Source: Basidiobolus meristosporus CBS 931.73
Lineage: Eukaryota > Basidiobolomycota > Basidiobolomycetes > Basidiobolales > Basidiobolaceae
Length of the DNA: 64,000 bases
NCBI GenBank assembly: GCA_002104905.1
Contig: MCFE01000121.1
Span: 62,001 to 126,000 of the forward strand
Reading direction: 5' to 3'
Each line of letters starts with the position of its first letter. The first letter of the stretch is position 1. The notes beneath the pieces are model-generated. The model was not told the origin of the DNA and did not search any database. It worked only from the letters and a program-made list of their open reading frames with translations. Of this stretch, positions 35,412 through 48,073 are shown in pieces. Both the position numbers and the translations under genes were made by a program.

Positions 35412-36966
35412 GAATGTGGAGAATGTAACTCAAAATTCTTCATCCACTTCTGCAAAATTCATGGGATAAAGCAAAAGTCTTCTGTAGCATACTCCCCACA
35501 GCAAAATGAAGTAGCAAAATGTGCTAACAGATCAATAACTGATATGGCTAGAGCTATGATCCATGATCAAAAGTTATCCTATGATTTTTTAGCACAATCA
35601 GTTGCCACTGCTGTATATCTTAAAAATAGGAGTTATAACAAGGTAATCTATAATTCTACTCCATTTGAGACATTGTATTAGTACAGACTAGGTGCAGACC
35701 ATCTAAGAATATTTGTGTGTATAGCATTTGCCAAAAAACTGCTCAGAAATTAGTCATATTATCAGCCAAAAAGTGTAAAATGCATATTTTTGGGCTGTTG
35801 CTGTTGAAATATTCTGTGGAGTAGTGAAAGTGATGTGGGGAACTAGAGGATTTGCATGTTTTCACTGATAGACTTATTGATTAAAAGTATGGTATTTATA
35901 TTTTTTGTAAAGTTGAGCAATCAAATGTATAGAGTTTGTTAAGGAAGGTCCCAACCATATGTGTGCAAAGTTTGGGGGCTTTGGACAACTTTGAGAAAGA
36001 TCATAATCTGGGTACCTGATAGTTTGGTAAGAATATTCTAAGTAAATCCCAACCAGAAATCTGGTCAGGAGAGAATGCTAATCAAAGAGTAAGATCTCTG
36101 TGACTAAGCTAGCATGAGTATTTTGGTGATAACCTAATAAATACAACAATGGCAATGAGAGTACAGCACACAGACTGTACAATACCAAAGCAAAGAAGCT
36201 GATCAAGTCCAGGGATGTGTTTGACAAAACTCAAAATTTTCACAAAGAGTGATATCAAATAGTGACAAAAATGAAGACAAAAATTTTGTCTAAAGTCCAT
36301 CAATTGCCAGGATTGAATCAGAGCAAAACAATGAAAAATTTTTCACTCCAGAGGACTCTTCAACCATGGTTCAGCCTGAAGGAGTGCCCAGGAATATCCC
36401 AAAAGTGATCATTCTAGTATTAAATACCAGGAGATCTAGCCAGACAAGAAATAGCACAAATGATTATATCAATGTGGGTACAAATTTGGTCTATGCCTAT
36501 TCAGTCCATGGTGATCAGCCCCAGACTGTAAAAGAGACCCTAAATAGCCCTCCAAATAAGTTCTGGAGATCTGCAATGACTGAGGATTATCAGATTCTGA
36601 TGGAAAAGCAGACTTGGGACTTGGTCAACTTAACTGCAACTAAATATCAGTTAGATGCAGATGGGACTTCAAGACAATATACTAGGCTGATGGTACAGTT
36701 GAAAGATGCAAAGCAGGACTTGTGTCCAAAGAATACTTTCAAATAAAAGGACTTGACTATACTAAGCCCTTTGCACCAGTAGCCAAGCTTAATTCCATAG
36801 GATAAATGTTGGTTATTGCAGCCAAATTTGAGTTTTTTATACATCAAATAGATGTAAATCTGCAATTTTGCATGAGGAACCTGATGAGGACATGTGCATG
36901 GACCAGCCTGATGGGTTATTTGACCAAAATAACCCCCATTTGGTGAGCCAACACAAAAAATCTCTA
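35412..36966 (+). pseudogene. Copia-B copy B3: integrase to RT start
   Basis: Begins within integrase (SKFFIHFCKIHGIK, PQQNEVAKCAN, in frame 35340-35681) and continues after a solo LTR with the linker and the RT start (36366-36746) up to the equivalent of LCGLK. There are multiple stops. It is interrupted at 36971 by Gypsy-C; its next ~70 bp lie at 40100-40169. Confidence 0.75.
35802..36148 (-). repeat. Solo Copia-B LTR inside B3 (347 bp)
   Basis: Starts TGTTGAAATA, ends ATACAACA, and reads as a Copia-B LTR on the minus strand. Flanks GTTGC (35797-35801) and ATGGC (36149-36153) fit a decayed 5-bp duplication. The integrase-linker sequence TTGGGCT..GC/AATGAGAG is continuous without it. Confidence 0.75.
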
Positions 36967-36971
36967 TAAGG

Positions 36972-37063
36972 TGTTATGTATAGACACAGGGCAGGAGAGT
37001 ATAGCTAGGCAAGGCAGGACCAGGAAAGGACTTAGGTGTGGATCAACAAGGCAAGGTGGATTT
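36972..37063 (-). repeat. Remnant of Gypsy-C 3' LTR
   Basis: The 92 bp match the start of the LTR at 39567 (AGGCAGGACCAGGAAAGGAC, then GGTGTGGATCAACAAGGC) and then pass directly into RNase H coding sequence. Confidence 0.85.
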
Positions 37064-39147
37064 CCATAGGTGATGACAAAGTTAAAACTGGACAGGAAGA
37101 GGGACCATCTGGCTTGTCTCTGGTTTAGTACTTTTGAGGTGGTAAAGTACTTAAGGTTCTTGTGGTCACAGAAGATCTTTATCTTTTGGGCTGCACCGTC
37201 AAGGTAGTGTCTCCATTGCTCAAAGGCAACAATGATTGCAAGTAGTTCCTTATCATAGATATCATAATTTACTTCAGCTGGAGTAAATATCCAGGAGTAG
37301 AATGCAATGGGGTGTTGTAAATTCTTGTCATTGTACTGGGAAAGGATTGCACCAAGTGCAAAGTCAGTGGCATCAGTTTCTATGATGAAAGGTTTCTCAA
37401 GGTCAGGGTGAGCAAGCAGGGGAGCATATAGGAAGGATTTCTTGATGGAATTAAAGGACTTGGACTGTTCCTCATTCCAGGCAAAGGGCAGACTCTTCTG
37501 GGTGAGCTTTGTCAAGGGTGTGACTATTGTGGAGTAGTTGGTAATAAATCTACAATAGAAGTTGGCAAATCCAAGGAAGGACTGTACTTCTTTTACAGAA
37601 CAGGGAGTTTTCCACAACTGGATGGCTTCTACTTTCCTGGGGTCCATTCTTGTTCCATTTGAGCTGATAAGATAACCTAAGAACTCAACTTCTTTCTGGT
37701 CAAACTCACATTTCTCCAATTTGGCATAGAGGCCAGCAGTGTCAAGTTTGGTCAAGACTTTCTTGACATGGGAATTATGTTCTTCTTGTGTCTTAGAGTA
37801 GATCAAGATGTCATCAAGGTAGATAACCACAAATTGGTCAAGGTATTCTTGGAAGATGTCATTCATCAGGTGTTGAAAGACCACTGGGGCATTGGTGAGA
37901 CTAAATGGCATAACTTTATACTCAAAATGACTGTATTTTGTTCTCAATGCAGTTTTCCATTCATCACCAGGCTTGATCCTGACCAGGTTATATGCTCCTC
38001 TGAGGTCAATCTTAGTAAATACATTGGCAGCAGAGAGTTGATCCAACAGGGTGTTGATCTAGGGTAAAGGGTACCGGTTCTTGATTGTGATCTTATTCAG
38101 TGCACAGTAGTCTACACACATTTCTAGGGTACCATCCTTTTTTTTGACAAAGAGGATTGGGGCACCAGCTGGGGACTTAGAGTGCTGAATAAAACCTTTC
38201 TGGAGGCTTTCTTGAATATAGCCATGGAGTTCTTTCAACTCAGGTTGCAAGAGGTTGTAAATAAGACCAAAAGGTGGGGTGTTTCCTTCTTCAAGGTCAA
38301 TGGGACAATCATAGGATCTATGGGCTGGGAGTAGTTTGGCTTTCTTCTTGTCAAAGACATGGGCAAACTCTTGATACTTGGCAGGTATTCCATTGAAGGG
38401 GGTTCCTGCAGTGATGATGAGCTCCTGTGTCTGGGGTAGCTTAGGAAAGGATACTTCTTTACCTGAAAAATCAGGTGGTTTCATGGAGTTGACATGGTGG
38501 ATTCTGGGGAATGTCAGGATTTTGGTCTTCCAGTTGATAGCTGGGTTATGGTGACTAAGCCATGAGCTTCCAAGGACTATGGAGTAATGGGGAGAGTTGA
38601 TAATGTTGAAGGCTAGTGTCTTATGGTGACCAGTACTGGACAGCTGGAGTGGACAGGTCTCATGGGTAACAGCACCAGAAGAGAGGGACATTCCATCAAT
38701 AACCTCTACTTGGACAGGACAGGATTTCAAGGTAGCAGTTCTGGCTTGGTCAATGTTGCCAAATGTTAGCTCTATTTCTGTGAGGAAGGCATGGTAGTTG
38801 CTGAGTAGAGGGGAGTTGGTTTCCATCAAAGGGGAGAATCATTTCTGGGCAGTTCCAGTCAGCAGGTAAGAGATATAACCAACTTTTGCTTGATCTGTTG
38901 GGAACCAATTGGGTTGTAGTGACAAGTGGTGTTTCACTACATTGATGAAACCTTGGAATTCATTCTGGGAGCCACTAAACTTGGTAGTGGAAGTGATCTT
39001 GGGATCATGGTAGGAGGGAGCCTGGATAGGCTGTTGAGCATTTTGGCTCTGGAGTTGAGCAACAGAGTTTCTGAGGTCTGCATTGTCTTGTTGCAGCTGG
39101 GCAAAGGCAGCCATGAGACTTGCAAAATTATACTCTGGGCTGGACAT
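37064..39147 (-). pseudogene. Gypsy-C Gag-protease-RT-RNase H, single frame with two stops
   Basis: The ATG at 39147 starts a short Gag (coiled-coil-like LQQDNADLRNSVAQLQ, then the capsid start). A TGA after GTAQK replaces an expected Trp. The same frame goes on from Gag straight into protease sequence ([15 protein letters not shown]), so the Gag tail, zinc knuckle and the protease active site are deleted. RT follows, with [19 protein letters not shown], one TAG at 38059-38057, then [11 protein letters not shown], and RNase H (FIIETDATDFALGAILSQ). Gag and Pol being in one frame is usual for many fungal Ty3/Gypsy elements. Integrase is absent. Confidence 0.85.
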
Positions 39148-39566
39148 GTCATGGTAGCAGGAGGCAGAGAAGTCTCTTGGACTTGTTCAGGAATACTGGA
39201 TATTCCTAGCTAATTTGTGGGTTATAAAGCCACTAGTTTGTCAAGAATACAATTATTGAGCCACAATCCCCAACTTTGAATAAGTTAGCATCACTTCAGA
39301 AGGTACTGGCTTTAACATCCTTTGATAGAGTATTATACTAAAGCTTCCAATACTGTAACAACTGTAAACTACACCAGCAGGGTAATAAATTGAATGCAGC
39401 TTTGGCCAATAATCATACAAAGATAAAGTATCTTTGCCTTTAGAGGACACAACTAGGGAAAGATTCAGGGTGATACTTACGGTAGGTATTTCTTTACAAG
39501 TTCTTCTCAAGAACTTTGGGTAGAAGGCAGAGATTCACAGGTAAGTCAGGGGCAGTCTGATAAAAC
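39148..39566. other. Gypsy-C untranslated leader
   Basis: About 420 bp between the 5' LTR and the gag ATG; no conserved frame seen. Next to the LTR the element strand reads GTTTTATCAGACTGCCCC, the expected place of the primer site, but I cannot assign a tRNA. Confidence 0.5.
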
Positions 39567-40094
39567 TATTATGAATAGCCACAAGGCAGGAGAGTAAAGC
39601 TAGGCAAGGCAGGACCAGGAAAGGACTTAGGTGTGGATCAACAAGGCAAGGTGGATTTCCAAGGCAAGGCTGTTTATTCAAGACCTGTGTTTATCAGACT
39701 GAGGAATACATAAGGGGGGATAGGACTATATACACTTTTTGGCAATATGGATGCCAAGAGATATTGGCTAATACTGATGGGGTTCTGGGGTGATGCACAA
39801 TAGGTGTGCCAAGATAGAATATACTAAAGAACAGACTGGAATATCACATGGAGATATGTCAGGGGTCAGCTGATTGTGTGACTAGGTCATGTGACATGTA
39901 GTTACCATACATGGCATGGGACTACATAGACTCTAATGGGAAGCTTCCATAGAATGTTCCATTGTGCAACATTGACTTGGAGCTTTCAAGAAGTTGCTAG
40001 AATGTAGTAGAACTTTCCAGAAGGAACTGGAATTTCTTCACTGACTTGACTTGGCTAGATAATTGGAGACCAGGGATGTCATGTGATCATGACA
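39567..40094 (-). repeat. 5' LTR of Gypsy-C (528 bp)
   Basis: Begins TATTATGAATAG (ancestral TGTTATG) and ends CATGACA. A plus-oriented partial copy lies at 41628-41947. Confidence 0.85.
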
Positions 40095-40169
40095 TAAGGT
40101 CTCAAACAATCACCAAGTGCCTGGAATTGAAAGATAGATTCATATCTATATACTGCTGACTGCAGTATA

Positions 40170-40517
40170 TATTGCAAGAACTTGTAATTCCACCTGAGTA
40201 TTCACCTAGAATAGTCACTTAGAGCATTACCTCCAAATTGTAGGGAGTACTGACAAAAATGCTTGTTAGAATTTACTTAGAATATTTTCAGCAAAATATC
40301 AGGTACCCAGAACAGGAAGATTCTTAGGGTTGTTCAAACAGCCCCAAGCTTTGCACACATGTTCCTGGGACCTTTCTAAATCTATTTTACAGGTTTGTCT
40401 TGCCAATACCATGTGAAAGTATAAGCACTACTTTTACATTTAATAAATCATTAAGTCAAACCACAAAATCTACTTGTCCTCCCAATCACTTCCAATATCT
40501 CCAAGACTCTTACAACA
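40170..40517 (+). repeat. 5' LTR of Copia-B4 (348 bp)
   Basis: Matches the 3' LTR block; ends ACTCTTACAACA. Contains AAGTATAAGC and AATAAATCATTAAG blocks that may serve as promoter and poly(A) signals. Confidence 0.85.
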
Positions 40518-40530
40518 GGTTATGAGCCCC
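40518..40530 (+). other. Primer binding site of Copia-B4
   Basis: GGTTATGAGCCCC directly follows the LTR and is identical to the Copia-A1 site; complementary to the initiator tRNA-Met anticodon arm. Confidence 0.8.
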
Positions 40531-40548
40531 AAGCTGTCACTCTCTGCA

Positions 40549-43500
40549 ATGTCTACTACTGCTGTTACTGGAATCTTTCCCTCTGCTGAAAAGTTGGATG
40601 AATCTAACTACCAAGTTTGGAAGGTGACAATGAAGATGCTGCTACAAGAAAGAGGCCTTTGAGATACTCTCACAGGAGAAGAATGCCCTCCTAAAAGCAT
40701 GGGAGAGGAAGCCTTTAAGTACCAGAAGAAAGTACAAAGTGCCTATTGCTGCATTTGCCTTAGTGTCAACAACAAATTGTAAATTCAATGCACAAGAGCA
40801 AAAACAACAAAGAGTTCCTGGAAGGCATTAGAAGATCCCTACCAGTCATGTTCAGCTGCCAAGAAAATGTATCTTAGACAAGAATTACTTACTACAAAGA
40901 TGCAGCCAGGTGAAGAAATGAAGAATCTAATTAACAGAAATATGCTGCTGGTGGATGAGATGGGATCTGTGGGCTTACCAACTACTGATAGGGATGTGAT
41001 AGTAACCATCCTGAATAACCTGAAAGACAGGCTTCAGAGCCTTGTGTCAGCCCTAGAGTCCAGAACTGAAGATTTGACCCTACATTATGTATATAGAAGG
41101 CTCCTGGATGAAGAATTAAGAAAATCAAGTGCAAATAAGAAGGAAGAGGAAAATGCTTTAATAAGCAACAATAACCAACAAAGAAGATACCCAAGACCTT
41201 ACAAAGGCAACAGCAACTTGTCTTGCAGCTACTGCAAAAGGAAAGGACACATATCATACCAGTGCTTCAGAAAGAGAGATAATCAGCAAAAGAAGCCTGA
41301 ATATGGAAATGCTGCAACAACTGAAGATAGACTATTCCCATCTGCACTAAATATGACCACAAACAAGAATTTGCAGATATGGTATACTGGCTCTGGATTA
41401 TCTCAACACTTTACATACCAAAAAGAACTTTTTACCAAATATCAATAGACTCCTATTAAGGAGGTTTTCATGTGTAACAATAGAACACTCAATGTAGTGG
41501 GAGAAGGAACTATTCAAGTAAGCCTTAGAAGCAGTGAAGGAAGCCATACACTGTCCTTAAAAGAAGTACTTTATGTACCAGAATAGCCAAGAACCTAATA
41601 TGTGTAAGCAAGGCCACAGCAGATGACCTGGTCACATGATCAGTCAACCCCTGACATATTTCCATGTGATACCCTAGTTTGTTCTTTAGTATATTTTTAT
41701 CTTGGCACCCTTACTGTGCCGCACCACAGAACCCCATCAGTATTAGCCAATATCTCTTGGCATCCACGTTGCCAAAAAGTATATTTAGTCCTATCCCCCC
41801 TTATGTATTCCTCAGTTTGATAAACACAGGTCTTGAATAAACACCCTTGCCTTGGAAATCCACCTTGCCTTGTTGATCTACACCTAAGTCCTTTCCTGGT
41901 CCTGCCTTGCCTAGCCCTACTCTCCTGCCTTGTGTCTATTCATAACATAGGTAGGATGAAGTATTTAATCACTGCTGTTGATGATAATACAAGATACATG
42001 TGCATCTACTTCATGGAGAGAAAGGAAGAAGCTCTGTCTAAGTTCAGTGAACTCAAAGCCAGGGTAGAGAGAGAAACTGATGAAAAAATCAACAAAATAT
42101 GCTCTGACAATTGTGGAGAATATATACTCAGAACCTTTCATCCACTTCTGCAAAGTTCATGGGATAAAGCACCAGACTACTGTACTATACTCCCCTCAGC
42201 AAATGGAGTAGCAGAATGTGCAAACTGTTCAGTAATGGATATGGCAAGATCTATGATCCATGTTCAAGAATTATCCTATGATATTTGGGTGGAATGAGTT
42301 GCCACAGCTGTACACCTCAAAAATAGGAGTTATAACAGAATACTTTGTGATTCTACTCCATTTGCAGTATGGTATGGATACAGACCAAGTGCAGAACATC
42401 TAAGAATATTTGGGTGCAGAGCAATTGCTAGGAAACTGAACTGAAGCCAGTCAATATTTGAGCCAAAAAGTGTAAGAGGCATATTCTTGGACTACTGCAA
42501 TGAGAGTGAAGCATACAGACTCTACAATACCAAAGCAAAGAAGCTAATCAAGTCCAGGGATGTGTTGTCTGATGAGAATTCAGAATTTTCACAAAAATTG
42601 ACATCAGATGATGACAAAAATCTGACCTGAATTCCACCAATTGTCAGGATTAAATCAGAGCAAGACAATGAGAATTTTCTCACTCCAGTGGACTCTACAA
42701 CCATGGTTCAGCCTGAAGCAGTGCCTAGGAATATTGCAGAAGTGATTACTCCTGTATCATATGCCTAGAGATCTAACCAGACAAGAAATAGTCCAAATTA
42801 CCATATCAATGAGGGCACCAACATAGCCTATGCCAATTCAGTCCATATTGATGAGCTCCAGACTGTAAAAGAGGCCCTAAATAGCCCTCAGACAAGGTTT
42901 TGGAGATCTGCAATGACTGAGGAATATCAGGCCTTGATGGAAAATCAAACTTGGGACTTAGTCAAATTACCCATCAACCAAATATAAATTAGATGCAGAT
43001 GGGACTTCAAGACTAAATACATGGCTGATGGTACAATTGAAAGATACAAAGCAAGACTTGTGTCCAAAGGATACTCTCAAATAAAAGGACTTGACTATAC
43101 TGAGACCTTTGTACCAGTAGCCAAGTTTAATTCCATCAGATTAACATTGGCTATTGCTGCCAAATAAAAGTATTTTATACATCAAGTGGATGTAAAAACT
43201 GCATTCTTGAGTGGAGGACTTGATGAGGATGTGTATATGGACCAGCTGGATGGGTTTGCAGACCAAGATAACTCCCATTTTTTCTGCAAGCTTAAAAGGT
43301 CTCTATGTGGACTCAAATAATCACCAAAAGCCTGGAATTGCAAAATATATTCCTATATGGAATCTTTGAGTTTCAAAAGGAGTAATGCTGACTATAGTAT
43401 ATATTATAAGCCCAATAGAGCAAATCCCATTCTATTAGCTCTATATGTAGATGATCTTATTAAAGCTACTAATAATCTCAAAACATTAGAAGAGACTAAA

Positions 43501-44430
43501 TCCAGCCTATCTAAAGAGTTTAAGATGTCCAATCTAGGAGAACTCAGTTACTACTTGGGGATAAAGTTCTCCATTGACAGAAGTACCCAGACCATTACCC
43601 AAAGCCAACTCAAGGATATTCAAGATATACTAAAGAAGTACCAAATGGAAGACTGTAAACCAGCAGCTACCCCAATGGAGGCAATCCTTAACTTAGTCAA
43701 AACTCAACCAAATCAAGAGAGCTTGGTGCCATCTGCAAGCCCCAACTTTCCTTATCAATCTATGGTCATCAGTATGATGTATATCACACTTGGAACATGT
43801 CCAGATATCTCATATTCAGTGGGAGTTGTCAGCCAGTATAATCAGAACTATGGATCTGATCATATTGCAGTAGTTAAGTGGATTTTTAAATACTTAAAAG
43901 GAACTGCTGATATCTGCTTAAGATATATTTATAGGGACTCAGAACAGGATCTTGTGGGATACTCTGATGCTGATTGGGTACAAAATTTGGAAGACAGAAG
44001 ATCCACCACAGAATACACCTTTCTTTGCTGTAAAGGAGCAATTTCATGGAACTCAAGAAAGCAACCAACTGTGGCTCTTTCTACCACAGAGGCAGAGTAT
44101 ATGGCAGTCTGTGAAGCTACAAAAAAGCAATGTGGTTAAGAAAGCTTCTTACAGATTTAGGCCTATGTCAAAAATTGCCTATTACCATATTTCAAGATAT
44201 TCAAGGATATATACAATTAGGTAGAAATCCAACTTTTCATGCTAGAACCAAGCACATAGATATTAGACATCATTTTATATGTGAAGCCATAGAAAAGTAA
44301 CTTAGTTAGCTTAGTTTACTGTTCTACAGATGAAATGATTGCAGACATATTTACCAAACCATTAGCTAGAGACAAGTTTGAATATTTTAGGTCAAAATCA
44401 GAACTAGTCAGTATGAACATTTAGCTGAGT
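40549..44430 (+). pseudogene. Copia-B4 gag-pol relic
   Basis: The gag ATG at 40549 is followed by a TGA after ERGL. The frame recovers, and 40867-41448 encodes the Gag core, a CX2CX4HX4C knuckle (CSYCKRKGHISYQC) and a protease altered to TGSG (B2 keeps DSGA). After the Gypsy-C LTR piece come integrase (41950-42297, SDNCGEY) with frameshifts, the linker, the RT start (43010-43320), and 43357-44139 covering the RT thumb (box VDDLIKA) to RNase H ALSTTEAEYMA. Sequence to FTKPLARDKFEYF follows in other frames. Many stops; inactive. Confidence 0.8.
41628..41947 (+). repeat. Partial Gypsy-C LTR within Copia-B4
   Basis: The last ~320 bp of a plus-oriented Gypsy-C LTR, from CTGGTCACATGATCAG to ATTCATAACA. 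About 200 bp of the LTR start and some 400 bp of Copia-B4 are missing around it, so it probably marks a deletion junction. Confidence 0.75.
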
Positions 44431-44435
44431 GGGAG

Positions 44436-45140
44436 TGTTGTAAAAACTTGTATTTCCACCTAAATATTCACCTAACTTAGTCACTTAGATCATCACCTTC
44501 AAATCCTAGAGAATACTGACCAAGTTCCTTGTTGGGATTTACTTAGAATATTTTCACCAAAATACCAGGTACCCAGAGCATGAAAATTCTCAAAGTTGTC
44601 CAAACAGCCCCAAACTTTGCACACATGCTCTTGAGACCTTCCTTAGCCTATTCTGTTGTAAAAATTTGGAATTCCACCTAAATATTCACCTAACTTAGTC
44701 ACTTAGATCATCACCTTCAAATCCTAGAGAATACTGACCAAATTCCTTGTCAGGATTTACTTAGAATATTTTTCACCAAAATACCAGGTACCCAGAACAT
44801 GAAAATTTGATAAGTTGTCCAAACAGCCCCAAACTTTGAACACATGTTCTTGGGACCTTCCTTAACCTATTCTACGTGTTTGTAATGCCAAGACCAGGTA
44901 AAAGTATAAATACCACTTTTACATTCAATAAATCATTAAGTGAAAAACACATAATCTACTTGTTCTCCAAATCACTTCCAATATCTCCAAGACTCTTACA
45001 ACATATTCTACGTGTTTGTTATGCCAAGACCAGGTAAAAGTATAAATATTGCTTTTACATTCAATAAATCATTAAGTGAAAACCACATAATCTACTTGTT
45101 CTCCCAATCACTTCCAATATCTCCAAGACTCCTACAACTA
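44436..45140 (+). repeat. 3' LTR of Copia-B4, split by a solo LTR
   Basis: 44436-44653 and 45009-45140 join into one ~350-bp LTR starting TGTTGTAAAAAC and ending TACAACTA. The preceding CTGAGTGGGAG (44425-44435) is the polypurine tract. Confidence 0.85.
44654..45003 (+). repeat. Solo Copia-B LTR nested in a Copia-B LTR (350 bp)
   Basis: A complete TG...CA LTR with perfect 5-bp duplication TATTC (44649-44653 and 45004-45008), inserted in the same orientation. Confidence 0.9.
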
Positions 45141-45523
45141 GCAGGGCATTATATTTGGGACTCAATCTGGCTAGCAATCCACCAGACACTCCAGGTGGTC
45201 CTATGAAAAATCTCAAAGTTGGATTTGATTGGACTTTCAGCTAGTATTTAGATGGTATTCAGATGGTATTTAAAGGTATTCAGCCAGTGTTTCTGCATTG
45301 TATTTTCAGTTGCAATTTTTGGTGGAAGTAATGAGCGGCCAATTACCAAATTTTGCATGGATGCCAGTTAGCCTAGTCTCCTCTTGGAAAGGATGTCTGC
45401 ATGACAGCTGTGAAGCTAGCACCTGAGATATTCAGAGTGATCACTTTTGGGAAAGTTGGAGTTCAGCCAATATGATGATGGTATTCTGCCGGCCTTTTCT
45501 TAATTTCTATTCATAGGGTGGAA
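45141..45523. other. Unassigned sequence beside Copia-B4
   Basis: No frame or repeat match seen. GC is intermediate between the TE block and the gene block. Confidence 0.4.
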
Positions 45524-45695
45524 GCTAGCAGCAGCCTTGATGGAGACAAGCCTCCACTTTGACAAAAATCAACCAGATCCAAAAAGGATGGTGCCACCTG
45601 AAAGCTTGGATGTTCATGATCAGTGTGTGATTGGTGGTCCGATGTGCATCATGCTTGGAATCTGTCCCAATACTTCATATTCAGTGGCAGCCAGT
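45524..45695 (+). pseudogene. Short Copia-B pol relic at the block edge
   Basis: About 170 bp align to Copia-B RT/RNase H (AACCAGCAGCTACCCCAATGG region to ATCTCACATTCAGTGGG). It is the last recognisable TE piece before the gene-rich block. Confidence 0.7.
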
Positions 45696-46622
45696 GAGGC
45701 GGATAGGGCAGATTTCCAGGCGTACTAGAGGTTCCACAGAGCAGGTCATACCAAGTCCCAGGCCGCTCACCTCCAAAATGACCGATCATCCAGCCAAGAT
45801 AGTGGACCCCTTACCAGGGGGCTACTGTTGATATCACCACGAGAGGGGCGATCCATACCGGTGGTGGACAAATCCGCGTCCCATGCCAGGGGACTATCAT
45901 TGATCATGGGGCCCGTCCATCCCCCTCTCAACCACAAACCTCTCCCCCCCCCCGCCAAATCCAACGACGATCAGCAGTGGGATAGCCCAGAGTATGCATG
46001 GATCATATGTAGGACGAGCTTACCCGGACACTACATGTCAGGATGCGCAGGTAGGTGCGGACTAGACACCAAGACTCTAATCAACGGCCGAAAAGCACCG
46101 TCCGCATCAGGCCACCTCCGATTCATCCTTCCCCCCCCTGACTCGCCGCAGGAGCCCCCAGGTGACCGGCCACCGGTTTGGCGGACATTCGTGGCCACGA
46201 GGACCCAACAAGATATCGTCCAGTCAAACGGATCATGACGCGGTTCGCATTTAGTGGTCCACGCCGACCAGCCCCGTGGCCAATACTTCCGTGGGTCATA
46301 AGAAAGTGGTGTGCGGTGGGACCAATGGAAAACCCCCCGGATGGGATGAATAAGCCACCGGAGTGAGTGAGTGAGAGGGGGGGGGGTAGAGAGACCCATG
46401 ACATCATTGGGAAGGGAAGAGATCCGAGTTCACCTTTGGCCATGGAAGGAAAGATTTATTAAAAAAAAGCGGTTGGCTAATGCCAAGCGGGGAAAACACA
46501 CGGTCGGTAACGTACCGTAACGAAACGTAGAGAAAGCAACAAAGTAGGGAGGGTGGTGAAGGTGAGGATCAAGGTCAGGGTCCGGGTGAGGGTGAGGGTG
46601 AAGGTGAAGGTGAGAGATTGAT
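45696..46622. other. Gene-poor, GC-rich transition; no supported gene
   Basis: Several overlapping frames exist on both strands (e.g. 45828-46238 plus, 46031-46399 minus), but none has a recognisable domain or a clear codon signal. Homopolymer C/G runs (45945, 46128, 46378) and a GAGTGAGTGAG stretch occur. The right end holds the 3' UTR of the Rab11 gene. Confidence 0.4.
46566..46614. repeat. GGTGAG/GGTGAA hexamer repeat
   Basis: About eight imperfect hexamers (AGGTCA, GGGTGA, AGGTGA variants) lie within 15 bp of the Rab11 stop codon, so within the transcribed 3' end. Confidence 0.7.
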
Positions 46623-47593
<971 letters not shown>

Positions 47594-48073
47594 GTTGGAA
47601 AAAGTAAGAAAATAACCAGTCGACTCAGTGTTTATCTAACACAGTGACCATAATTCTACCATAATTGATGGGACCCAATCACTGAGGTGTACGCGTTTAG
47701 TAATCACGATTCCATGACCAGGATCTAAAGAACGGTAAATGAATGGCGGGTTTGTTATGGACTAATTAAATTGGATGATTTCTATTCATGTCATCGGTTC
47801 AAGTTGCTTGATAAATCACCGGACCAAGTTGCTTAAATCAAGTAATTCCTATTCAGCGAAGTTCTATTCTGATCATCCATTTATTCAAATGCCAGTGATG
47901 TTCTATGCAGCTATTCAGATGCACCAAAATTCAGCATAAATACTTGCTACCATGATCCGGACAATGGTGCAACAAGGCTATTTAATTGTGGGTAATGCTT
48001 CGTCGGGAAGATAAGGTTAGTTGGGGAGGCGGGAGCAGTGGTGGTGACAAAAGGAAATGATCGATGCTATTCC
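47594..48073. other. Intergenic region upstream of Rab11
   Basis: 480 bp between the Rab11 start and the stop of the Ser-rich gene. No gene seen; presumably holds the Rab11 promoter and the 3' end of the neighbour. Confidence 0.5.

Larger units (their letters stand above)
36972..40094 (-). mobile_element. Gypsy-C, internally deleted Ty3/Gypsy retrotransposon
   Basis: The 3.1-kb element starts TGTTATG and ends CATGACA, and is flanked by the perfect 5-bp duplication TAAGG (36967-36971 and 40095-40099). The host Copia-B3 sequence (TCTCTATA/TCTCAAACAATCACC) is continuous across it. The 5' LTR is whole (39567-40094). The 3' LTR is reduced to 36972-37063, and everything from the end of RNase H through integrase is missing. 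The intact duplication shows the deletion happened after insertion. Confidence 0.85.
40170..45140 (+). mobile_element. Copia-B copy B4, most complete Copia-B element
   Basis: The 5' LTR (40170-40517), primer site, gag-pol relic and 3' LTR (44436-44653 plus 45009-45140) are in the correct order. Part of protease and integrase is replaced by a Gypsy-C LTR piece (41628-41947). The 3' LTR is split by a solo LTR of the same family. The left flank is Copia-B3 RT; the right flank is unrelated, and no target duplication is readable. Confidence 0.85.

Noticed and set aside
45828-46443. Overlapping GC-rich frames on both strands
   Set aside because: No domain, no intron signals, low-complexity Pro/Arg content; typical of chance frames in GC-rich DNA.
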